A DNA stretch of 64,000 nt from contig CM075675.1 in assembly GCA_037962975.1 (NCBI GenBank), positions 2,056,001 through 2,120,000 of the forward strand, written 5' to 3'. Position numbers and translations under genes: made by a program. The notes beneath the pieces were generated by a model. That model saw only the letters and a program-made list of their open reading frames with translations, ran no database searches and had not been told where the DNA came from. This stretch comes from Clitoria ternatea (Eukaryota > Streptophyta > Magnoliopsida > Fabales > Fabaceae). Below are positions 47,706-58,683 of the stretch, piece after piece. How positions within the stretch are numbered: the first letter of the stretch is position 1; the number at the start of each line of letters is the position of its first letter.

Positions 47706-48960
47706 GAATAAAATAGGCATTGAGATAAGTTTATCATATCTTGTTGGCACACCAAACATAGATCATGTCTTTCATATCATATCATTATCTTGCCCATCAA
47801 GCTGGTATTAAAGGCCGTAGATGGTCATTTGTATAGTAGATTATGAGTTTGACCCCTATACAATACATCTTTTAAAATTTTTAATTATACTAATCAACCA
47901 ATAGATATTTGACACATAAAGTAAAGTTATCAAGTGAATAGCATTTGATAAATGAAGTAGCCAGGTTAACAAAATCAATAATATATCACATTTCATCAAC
48001 TAAATTGGTAAAAAAAATGGATAAAATTACCTAAGTTTCTGACTATAAAGAACTAGAAGTTTTGACTTAAAATTTACTTAAAACAGAGGCCACTGTAACA
48101 ATGATTTAATATAAACTTTTAAATTATCTGAAACTTTTTTTTGACGTAATCTACCCTATGAAAAATTAAATTCAACGGTTGAATTATCTATTAAAAGTAA
48201 ATTCTCTAACCCTAGTCTATTTTATGAGAAAGCTGAATCATTGAAGTAATTTATATAAGCGATTATTGAATTTCACAAAAGCTTTCATAGCATAAATAAA
48301 TAAGAATCATTTGATTTGATATATATAAATATCCAAGTCATCTAAAAGTTTAAATCTGTAATCATGGATATTTAATAAAATTTGTTTTTGGTAAAACAAA
48401 ATCCAGTTCAGCCGGTGATTTTTTAAGCATCAAAACTAATTTTTGTATTAATTATGTTATATATTTATCTTTTTCCAATAATGCCCTCAGTTAGAGGGTT
48501 AAAATAAGAGTGTGACCAAGTAAATTTTAGATTTCTTCACAAAAAAAAAGTATGAAAGTAAATTAATCATTAATAAATTTAAAAATATGTAATAATTATC
48601 TCTTATAAAAATAAAAATAACAAAAAAAATAGATGCACCCAAAAAATCAATTTGTCTGTTTTACAAAGTTTAACATTTTTGGTATAATTTGCAATTGCAT
48701 GATATAGAAAAACGCTCAAGAAGAACGTGTGCATTTGAGAAGGAATAAAGAAAAGAACAAGTATGTTACCCACTGAGCAACTTCTATGTTCCTTAGACAT
48801 TCTTTGCCTCTACTTTCAAATCAAATGACACAAAGTGCAAATCCATATCTTGCTTTCTCCCCTGTCCTCAATTTTTCATATATTCTTTACTTCCTTTCAC
48901 TCTTTCTTTGAGACAAATGATAACCAAATATTCATTCCTTCTCATTATTCAATCCATCCC
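47706..48960. other. AT-rich intergenic stretch, no gene seen
   Basis: No supportable gene or complete element. The phrase near 47815-47865 has a weak tRNA B-box look (GAGTTTGACCCC) but no convincing SINE. Confidence 0.5.
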
Positions 48961-48978
48961 ACCCCCACGTCAAATCAA

Positions 48979-48988
48979 ATATAAATAC
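48979..48988 (+). promoter_or_regulatory. TATA box of the sucrose synthase gene
   Basis: AATATAAATA lies about 100 bp before the start codon at 49085, a normal distance for a TATA box plus a short leader. Confidence 0.65.
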
Positions 48989-49084
48989 ATCCTAAACCAT
49001 CCAAAAAAAACTAACATGCACAAAACTTAACTCAACACAACAAAGCTAGTTTAGTTGTCACATTGTCATTGTCGTTGTCCTTCA

Positions 49085-52000
49085 ATGGCTTTTAACCACA
49101 CTTCAGGCTTGAAGAGATCAGATTCAGTCACAGATAGCATGCCTGATGCCTTGAAGCAAAGCCGTTTCCATATGAAGAAATGCTTTGCCAGGTACTAATT
49201 CACAGATTCAGGCTCTTAACAAATCTTCTAATTTACGATTAAAGTAAAAAAAAAAAAGATAACATTTACTCTCATAATCTCCTATAAAACCTTTTCTGTT
49301 TTCATTTCTTATTTTTTCTTTAATTACAAAATTAATATATTATTTTATGCTTTTAAAAATTTATACAAAAACATTATAAACAACTTTTTTTTAACTGTTT
49401 TACTGCATAAACTTAAAAAATCAGAAAATAAAGTGACATTGAGTCTAATAATTAAAAATAAAAATAACCTGAGTTTTTGACTGAGGGAGGAAGAAATAAT
49501 ATTTGGAGTTCATGTTGTTTATGTTCCATTTCCATACTTTGGCTCATTCATTTCCTAATGGTTCTGAAAAATGGAACAGGTTTGTTGCAAGTGGGAAAAG
49601 GCTAATGAAACAGCATCATATAATGGATGGTGTGGAGAAAACAGTCGAAGACAAAGTTGAGAGGAAAAAGCTCTTAGAGGGCATGTTGGGCTACATCCTT
49701 AGTTGCACACAGGTACAAAACAATTTCATGGCAAACAAATTTTCTCTCTAGAGAAACTCAAAAACATAGGATTCAAGAGAATAATTAACAACTTTTGCAA
49801 AACAAATTGGAATGGTGTTCCAGGAGGCAGCTGTTGTTCCACCATATGTTGCTTTTGCTGTGAGGCCTAATCCTGGCTTCTGGGAATTTGTCAAAGTGAA
49901 TGCAGATGATTTGCAGGTAGATGGTATTGAGGTTGCAGAGTACTTGAAGTATAAGGAAATGATATTTGATGAAACATGGTAAGTGGTGAAATGAAAATGA
50001 AATAATCAATGAAGCTTGTTTGCATAGTTTGTTTTTGTTTGTGCCAATGATGGTAAGTGGAAATGCTGAAGATATTTGGATGTGTAGGGCAAGTGATGAA
50101 AATGCTTTGGAGCTAGACTTTGGGGCTATTGATTTCACCACCCCTCGCATGGCTCTTTCTTCTTCCATTGGGAAAGGACTAAACTTTACTACCAAGATAT
50201 TGACCTCAAGGTTGAGTGAGAGCAACCACAACTCAAATCCCTTGCTGGATTACTTATTGAGCCTTAACCATCAAGGAGAGGTAAATGAAGCCATCAGGGT
50301 ATCAAATATTGAAAAAAATAAAATATAATTATGGGACATTTAGTTTCAAAAAATGTTTTTTCGTATTAGTGGAGAAACAATATTTAACAAGAGTGGCTGC
50401 ATATTTCTCTTATCAATCTGCAGAATCTCATGATTAAAGACACCTTGAATACCGTGCCTAAGCTTCAGCAAGCCCTGAAAATAGCTGAAGCATACGTATC
50501 TGCACTCCACAAAGATACACCATACCAGAATTTTGAAGACAGGTCAACATCTATCTCTTTCACTCCGTTCCTCCATTTTGGTAATTGTGAATAAACATAC
50601 ATAAAAAGATTGGAGAAGTGGTCAAAAAAATTAGAAATTCTACGGTCAAACGGAGTTTTGACTGTTTCGAACGGCGTAAATGATCAATATTAACTCTTAA
50701 ATTTTTTCATTTTTTCAACTTCGTTTTCCCAACTGGAAACCAAACGGATCCTATATCTCCAAAGTGCATATTTCATTTGTTGATTTCTAGGATGCTTTAC
50801 ATGATTGATAATTAAAAAACATTTTAAAGATAATCATGAATTAATTAGCATTATTATTCTTATTATCTTAATTTTGTCTTAGGATATTATCTCAAGTAAT
50901 TTAGTATTTTCATCTTATGCAATTTTTATATTTGATTATTGTGAGCAGGTTCAGAGGATGGGGATTTGAAAAAGGATGGGGGAACACTGCAGGAAGGGTT
51001 AAAGAGACAATGAAAATGCTTTCTGAGGTATTAGAAGCAGCAGATCCAGTGAAACTGGAATCACTTTTCAGCAGGCTTCCAAATATGTTCAACATAGTTA
51101 TTTTCTCCATTCATGGTTACTTTGGCCAAGCAGATGTTCTTGGATTGCCAGACACTGGAGGCCAGGTGTGAATTTCTCCTGCTCAATGATTCAACATATA
51201 AGAAACCAATATTTTACTTATAACTGTATAAACTTTTGAGAAAATTACATTGCTTTTATTTTTAAAAAGTTGTATGTTTTCAATGTGTCCTGTATCTAAA
51301 CATAATTTACATAACACTTTTATAATTAAAAAATAATAAATAAAAAATATTTTCTCAAAGCAAATATTCCTGAACTTGACAAATGTGTAGTCCTTACCAT
51401 TTTATTTTGTCTAACAATCACTTTTGAATCTAGCTGAACTTTATCAAAATCATGGCTACATGTTTTCTAGTTGTGTAACACTAATCTTTAATCTTTAATA
51501 TATAACTTTGATGATGATGCTTGTTTTTTTCTAACAGGTGGTGTATATTCTTGATCAAGTAAGGGCCTTTGAAGAAGAGTTACTCCAAAAAATTGAGTTG
51601 CAAGGCCTTAATGTAAAGCCGCAAATTCTTGTGGTAAGCTACTTAGTATTAACCAACTAGTAATACAATAATACGAAGTATGGTTCAAAAAATTCAAAAT
51701 GTAGAAGGCATCACATATCTTGTTTTCATCAGCATCATTCTTCTTCATTTTCTTGTGTTCTTCCTCTATCTTTGAAGGCGTTGAATCAATGTTCCATGGA
51801 CAGGTTACTCGTCTTATACCAGATGCAAAAGGGACCACATGTAACCAAGAACTGGAACCTATCATCAACACTAAGCACTCATACATTCTTAGAGTCCCTT
51901 TCTGGACAGAGAATGGAATCCTTCGCCAATGGGTCTCCCGTTTTGATATTTACCCTTATTTAGAAAGATTTGCTCAGGCATGTACAATCATATCTTCATT

Positions 52001-55000
52001 TCATTCCCCTCTATATCCCACCTTCCCTGTTTAAGAAGAAGAAGAAGAAAAATAGAAGAATGGTACATAGAACATGTGCTTATGTTTCTCTTCTTTTTAT
52101 TCATATATCTTTATCATTTACAGGATGCTACCGCAAAGATTCTTGAACTCATGGAAGAGAAGCCTGATCTCATTATTGGAAATTACACTGATGGAAACTT
52201 GGTGTCATCCTTAATGGCTTCTAAACTTGGAGTAACTCAGGTTCATTCAATCTCCTAGCTTGTTTATTTTTTTTCGTTTGATATCATATTCCAGCTCTAG
52301 CCAAGTAGGATTATTAACAGATGACAAAAATTTTCCTGTCAAGTTTTAACAAATTAATCTAAACTGGTTACCTAACCGGTTCGCAATTCAACCGATCCTA
52401 TCCAATTCCAATAACAATGCATTTTGAACTAAAACTTTTATCCGTAATAAATGAAGGCAACCATTGCTCATGCTTTGGAGAAGACCAAGTATGAGGATTC
52501 AGATGCTAAATGGAGGGAGTTTGATGAAAAGTACCATTTTTCAAGTCAGTTCACAGCTGACATAATCTCAATGAATTCAGCTGATTTCATCATAACTAGC
52601 ACATACCAAGAGATTGCAGGAAGGTATGCTTTTTCCTATTTCTAGAATTCTTATATATAGACTATCTTAAGGTTAATACTTAATATCATCTCATCACAAA
52701 ACGTAACATTTTAATTGTTTTGTATCATCAGCAAGAATAAGTCAGGACAGTATGAAACTCACACTGCATTTACCATGCCTGGAGTTTGCCGCTTCATCTC
52801 AGGCATCAATGTGTTTGATCCAAAGTTTAACATTGCTGCCCCTGGAGCTGATCAATCTGTTTACTTCCCTTGCTCGGAGAAAGAGCAGCGATTAATTGCA
52901 CTTCATCCTGCCATTGAAGAACTACTTTATAACAAGGATGATAATGAAGAACATATGTGAGTCTCATCATCCACTTGCATTTTATACGAAGGTTGCAAAA
53001 TAAGTCAGCCTCACTTGACTAGTCTGAATTAAACCAAAATCTTTTTAGCATGGTCCAACGGGACTTCATGTGGGCTAAGCCAAAAAATCAACTTTTGACG
53101 GTTTTGTTAATTTTTTTTCAAGTTTAAATTAATCTGAAGTTTTTTGGTCAGATCCGTCAGAATCTACTATTTGTATTAGGCCGACTAAGTCGGATAGCCT
53201 GTTTTTATAGCTCTAATTTTATACTTAAGAAAGTGTGTCATTTCAATGGCCTAATTCAAATTAAAATGTGTTTGGCACAGAGGATTTTTGGAAGACAATA
53301 AGAAGCCTATCATCTTTTCTATGGCTAGGCTTGACAAGGTGAAAAACCTTAGTGGCCTAGTTGAGTGGTATGGAAGGAACAAGAGGCTGAGGAGTTTGGT
53401 GAACCTAGTGGTTGTTGGAGGATTCTTTAATCCATCCAAATCCAAGGATAGAGAAGAAACTGACGAGATCAAGAAGATGCACTACTTGATAAAGGAGTAC
53501 AACCTCAAGGGCCAGTTCAGGTGGATTGCAGCACAAACCGACCGGTACCGCAATGGAGAAGTCTACCGCTTCATTGCAGACACAAAGGGTGCTTTTGTGC
53601 AACCAGCATTGTATGAGGCTTTTGGCCTCACAGTCATTGAGGCAATGAACTGTGGATTGCCAACTTTTGCAACAAACCAAGGTGGACCAGCAGAAATTAT
53701 AGTTGATGGTGTCTCAGGCTTTCATATTGATCCTTATAATGGAGATGAATCAAGCAACAAGATTGCTGACTTCTTTGAGAAGTGCAAAAATGATCCTGAA
53801 CATTGGAACATAATGTCAAAAGCTGGTCTTCAACGGATTAATGAATGGTAATCTTTAAACTAACAAGTGCACCCCTTTAACAACATTCATAGTTAGATTT
53901 CTTAATCTCATTTCTTGTGTTCTCCTTGCAGCTATACATGGAAGATATATGCTAGCAAAGTGTTGAACATGGGATCAATTTATGGGTTTTGGAGAAGGCT
54001 GAACAAAGAGCAAAAGTTGGCAAAGGAAAGATACATTCATATGTACTATAATCTTCAATTCAGGAACTTGGTAAGTTTGGTAAATGATGTTCCTTCCTTT
54101 GTCAAAAATTCATGAGCAACACAGTGCCTACAGTCACAAACAATCATATGCAGAAGATGTTATTAAACCAACTTTTTCACAATTTTAATACATCTTGAGA
54201 ATTTCTGTTTTTTTATTAGATATAACCAAGGACAAAACCTTGATGCAGTTCCTTTTGATATTTTCTGTGTGTTGTTCTCCAAATCAAAATTGAAGTCTTA
54301 CCTTGATAATCTATCTAACTTTTTATGTTTGTATTTATTTTACGAGTTAACGAGATAAAATTCTAATTTTGATCGAAGAACATCACCAAAATCATATAAG
54401 GAACTATACACTAGAAGTTTTATTCAATAGCCTATAGATACTGCTGTTACTATGATTACTTTTGAGATAAAAAATTACTGAAAAATTTCATTACATTGCA
54501 GGCAAGAATGGTATCTATTCCTAGTGAGGCACCACAGGGACCTACACAAATTCCAAAACCTCCTCCACCACCAAAAAGACCAGCACCAAAAGTAAGGCCT
54601 ACAAATGTTGGACCTCCTAAGATCTCATTATTAACACCATCACCATCACCATTGCCATCAAAAAGTGAGGATATTCCAAGGCAAGTCACTTAATGCTATT
54701 AGCTAGACCTTATGTGTTTGAGCAAAACTCAACTACAATCTACTCCAAATAAAACACTTTATTCCTAAGCAGCTTTGTAGATAAATCAAATAAAAATTAA
54801 GTAACTTGAATGAATATTTGCATGAAGTCTTGATCATTGGTTACAACTGAGATAATATATTGATATGGTCTGAATTAAGACTTGAGAGCTTTTCATTTGC
54901 AGGGATAAAGTTGTGCCTCAGGGAACTATTCCTACAGAAAGTGATGGTGTTTGCTTTGGATTGCGTTGGTTGGTTCCCTTAGTTGCTTTTATGTTCATCA

Positions 55001-55050
55001 TTCATTACTTAATTAAAAATTTGGAGCATTTGTTCACCTGGGAGCAATGA
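49085..55050 (+). CDS. SUS: Sucrose synthase, SUS5/SUS6 clade, with C-terminal extension
   Basis: It reversibly converts sucrose and UDP to fructose and UDP-glucose. Members of this clade are linked to phloem sieve elements and callose. Exons: 49085-49191, 49580-49712, 49824-49978, 50088-50280, 50424-50542, 50949-51165, 51538-51633, 51804-51977, 52124-52240, 52457-52623, 52732-52956, 53281-53847, 53932-54070, 54502-54680, 54903-55050. They sum to 2,736 nt (911 residues), in frame. The N-terminus LKRSDSVTDSMPDALKQS is of SUS6 type, with a possible kinase site (LKRSDS). The GT-B core has ETHTAFTMPGVCRF, FSMARLDKVKN (Arg584, Lys589) and the E-x7-E pair Glu680/Glu688 in YEAFGLTVIEAM. The normal core ends near residue 803. 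Residues 804-911 are proline-rich (PKPPPPPKRPAPK) and end in a hydrophobic stretch (885-900). Introns 8 and 14 have GC donors. Reading through intron 14 would end the protein after four residues (RQVT) at 54693, giving 866 residues. Confidence 0.94.
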
Positions 55051-55430
55051 TGGAATCACAATCAAATAATGAAGATGTGATTTTATTTTTACCTTTGTAT
55101 TTCAATCTTATTGTAATTTGTAAATGATTTCGGTGGCAAATAATAAGAGATGCCAATTTCATGTACGTTTGAATTAGTGGCATGCGAAGTCAAAACATTA
55201 CAATTCCACTTCACATGAAATGTGCATTAATTTGCACCATGTCTTGTCTTTTTTTTTTCTTATCCAGAAAATTGCAAATTATACAGAACAATACATGTTG
55301 ACACAGGTAGAGATTTCCTTTTGCAAAACTGATACTCTATTTAACAAGGTAACCACGTGTTAACAAGGTCCACATCACAACTATAGCCTATGAACAGGCC
55401 AAATAAAACTTTAATTCTATATATTTGATC
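55051..55430. other. Sucrose synthase 3' region
   Basis: AT-rich sequence after the stop codon, likely the 3' UTR for the first 100-200 bp. A T-rich run lies near 55250. No other feature. Confidence 0.5.
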
Positions 55431-55439
55431 AAATAAAAT

Positions 55440-56470
55440 AACTGTCCGTAAGTTTATGTAACTTAATTAGGAAAATTGAGGTTTTAAAAATATGGTTGTG
55501 AAAACTTAGGTTTTGAAAATAGTGATTAGTGTTTAAATAATTTTTTTTATAAATGTCAGTTAAAAAATAGTGGTTGTGTTTGGTTAAAAAATGTTTTAGT
55601 AAACTCAGTCGAGAAAAATGAAATTTAGGTGAAAAATTATCAAAAAAGATATTAGTTAAAAGAATTAGTAAACTACTATATTTATTATAAATATTATTTA
55701 AATCCTATGTTAAGATATTTCCATTAAAAAATATATGAACAAAATATATTTATTAATAATTATTAATAAATATATATTAAAATACACTATTAAAAATATT
55801 ATGAAAAAGAGTTAAATTAATATTTTATAATGTTATTAATAAGTATATTATCAATTGTTTTCCTAGATCGAGTGGAGGTCCCAGGAGACCCCCTCCCCTT
55901 CTATTTGAGGGAGTATTTTTGAAATTTGAATTCCTCCGTTTGATTGTTATATCTTTTAATAGGGTGGAAGTCAATACCCCCTCCATTCCTCTTTTACCTA
56001 TTGCATAAGACATCGAAGCGTACTCAGAATGAAATAATATATTTTTTAAATATATATTATTATAATAATATATAATATTCTTAAATATATTAAAATGATT
56101 ATTAAATATGTTGAACTTAATAATATTAAATATATTACTTTATAATATACTTGAATGCATTGAATTTAATCATGTCTATTATTTTTGACACCCTTTAAAA
56201 ATCTACTAACCCATCTATTACCACACATTAAAACCCCTCAATCACAACAGTCACCCACCACTAATCACAAAACCCTTCCATCACAACAACCACTCACCAC
56301 CACCCACAACCATCCGTCACCACCCACCAAAACCCCTCAGTCACAACAACCACCCACCACCTCCTATAGCCATGACCATCAACCACTACCTATCATCTTC
56401 AACAAAATTAATAACCCAAAAAACACAAAAAAAATCCAACATAAAGAGAGGAAATATTTACCTCTTGTCC
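55440..56470. mobile_element. Dispersed element, copy 2 (inverted relative to 30270-31322)
   Basis: The stretch 55480-55690 (TTTTGAAAATAGTGATTAGTG … TTGTGTTTGG … ATCAAAAAAGATATTAGTTAAAAG) is homologous to the reverse complement of 31070-31230. Both then enter AT-rich sequence and, farther on, the phrase ACACCC…TTAA. The ends are ill-defined. The proline/threonine-rich frame at 56185-56502 is CCACCA-rich filler, not a gene. Confidence 0.45.
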
Positions 56471-56559
56471 AAAGCTTCAGATCTTCCACAAAAATGACAT
56501 AAGAGCAAGGGATCTACACTTGATGATGGAATCTGACAACTTCTCATTTTTAAAGCAAA

Positions 56560-57113
56560 TGTGAGGGCAAAATGGTAAGGTGGCTTGAGGGAGTTATGAG
56601 CCACCCACTCACTTGCAACTATAGCCAATTGGTTTTGGGATAAAACCTTTAACATGGTATCAGAGTTAGAACATTGTTTCTGGTTGTTTTGGGTCAAGAG
56701 TTTCTCTTTCGTTATGGGTTAAGAATTACCATTTGCTGGGCTTAAGGGTTTGTTCGCGTAGTGCGGTCTGTTTAGAACAGGAGCAGAACTAGCAAAAGGT
56801 CAGATTGCGTAATAGTGTGTAAACACGGAAAGACATATATTCATAAATGGCTTTCTCAGTTAGGCTTTTCAAATTCAAAATTTAAATTAAAGAAAAAGAA
56901 CATGAAACAGATATTTTGGCCCAAACTAACTTGCGTGTGTGAGCCCACTTCCTTTCTATCTTGTTTACCACAATAAATTCTCTTTCTATATATAAAGCCT
57001 TAAGAGAAATGTTGTCCAAGCAATGTGGGACTATAAACTTTTGAAATAAACAAAATTTCCAACATGAACCACTTTAACTATTGCTAATTAGTTTTGGGAT
57101 AGAACCTTTAACA
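56560..57113 (+). mobile_element. Possible TRIM-like retroelement relic
   Basis: AACA|TGGTATCAGAGTT at 56651-56667 is an LTR end followed by an initiator-Met-tRNA primer site. The 38 bp before it (ACTATAGCCAATTGG…ACCTTTAACA) recur with few changes ending at 57113 (ACTATTGCTAATTAG…ACCTTTAACA), as expected for the ends of two LTRs about 460 bp apart. There is no coding sequence. The LTR starts are not resolved. Confidence 0.4.
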
Positions 57114-58580
57114 AACGTTGTTCACCATCCCACCAACGGAGAATGATAAACGCCAAGGGAGAGTATCCAACTTTTAGTCAAATAGACACTAAAGCTAACA
57201 ATAACCCCAACACAAATTAATTTTTTTTTGGCCTAGAAAAACAAATAAAATATCTTTAATTCTTTTGGTGAGGTAGTTAATGGCATGTAAATGTAAAATA
57301 TGAAAGTTTCAGTCATGCAGTGACGCAGACAAAAGGCTTCAACTTAGACTGGGCTTTTCTGATGGTGCAGGCCCAATATTTTTTTAATGAAAAATCACTT
57401 TTTGGGAGAGATGTTTTTTCTACTAGTTTTTAAATTTTAATTTTAATTATAATTATAAAAATGTTATTATATTTTATGTTTTCAAAATTTTATGTAGAAA
57501 AAAATAATAGAAATAAAAAATTTATTTTTAATATTTTTGTATAAAATTTTAAAAATAAAAAAATAATAACATTTTTATAATTAAAATTGAAAACAAAATG
57601 AAAACAAAATAGTCTCTAAGATTTTGAAATTCCAATGTCAAAATAAAAATTAAATTTTTTAAGATTTTAAAATTTAAAAATATTAACAAATATTTTTTAA
57701 TTCTTAATATTAAATAAAAATAAAAGACAAATGAGTGGTTGGTTCAAGTGGTACATTTTGACTTTCCTTAAATAATGTCTCGAGTTCAAATTATCAATTT
57801 TACATATTTAAGTTAATCTTAAAATATTTTAATTTTATAAATTTAACTTTATATGTAAAAAACATGTTTATAAATTACAATATATCATAAATTATGATTT
57901 ATTTTATAAAATCATATAAGAGTAAAATAAGAACTATTTTTTTTAAAAGTTCAAACTCAGTCTCTTTAATTAAATAGACTTTAGGGAAAGTGTTAATATA
58001 ATCTTATGTATATTACTATATTAATAGACATCAGGTTCTAAAAAGACAATCTTATTTATTCTCACCCCTAATAGATGTTAAATAAATTAGACATCATGTT
58101 CTAAACAAACAATCTAACATATTTTTACCCATAATAAATGTTATGATAAACCTTATTTACAAAGCTCTTAATTTTTTTTTAATTTTAGTATATATAATAA
58201 CTTTTATTTTAGATTTTAATTCTTAAAATTAAATAAAAAAATGGCAAATGAATGATTGGTTCAAATGGTACATATTTAACTTTCTTTAAATAAGTTAGAC
58301 ATCAGGTTCTAAATACTCTAATCTATTTTCACCCCTAATAAATATTATGGTAAAGCTTATTTACACTTAAAACTCTTAATTTTGTAATTTTTTTTGGATA
58401 TATATAACAACTGTAATTCTATAATTGGACCCCCCAAACACGAATACATGCCACCCTTCATGTGTTCTAAGAGATAGTAATGCTATTGTGTTGTCATCAA
58501 TCTTCATTACGCGTACGTTACATTATTTTATAGTATGTTCAATGCCACAAAAAGAAGAGATATAAACCTTCGTCGAAATC
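57114..58580. repeat. AT-rich stretch with imperfect direct repeats
   Basis: A segment around 57701-57785 (TTCTTAATATTAAATAAAAA … GGTTGGTTCAAGTGGTACAT) recurs at about 58217-58297. The phrase TAGACATCAGGTTCTAAA followed by CACCCCTAATA recurs near 58025, 58089 and 58307. The first segment has tRNA-like A and B box words (GGTTCAAGTGG, CGAGTTCAAATT), suggesting an old SINE that was duplicated. No gene. Confidence 0.5.
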
Positions 58581-58582
58581 GC

Positions 58583-58596
58583 AAATATATATAGAG
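58583..58596 (+). promoter_or_regulatory. TATA box of the TIR-NBS-LRR gene
   Basis: AAATATATATAGAG lies about 90-100 bp before the start codon at 58684. Confidence 0.55.
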
Positions 58597-58683
58597 TTTG
58601 GTAGTTTTGAACTTTACATGTTTGATTTTTAAGACACGGTACTTCTTCCATTTTCATAGCACTAATCTTTCTTCAGTGTTCTA

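Noticed and set aside
47810..47870. Possible tRNA gene or SINE (GAGTTTGACCCC)
   Set aside because: No acceptor stem or cloverleaf can be drawn, and the A box is weak.
56185..56502. 105-residue Pro/Thr/His-rich frame
   Set aside because: Low-complexity CCACCA repeats with no flanking gene structure.
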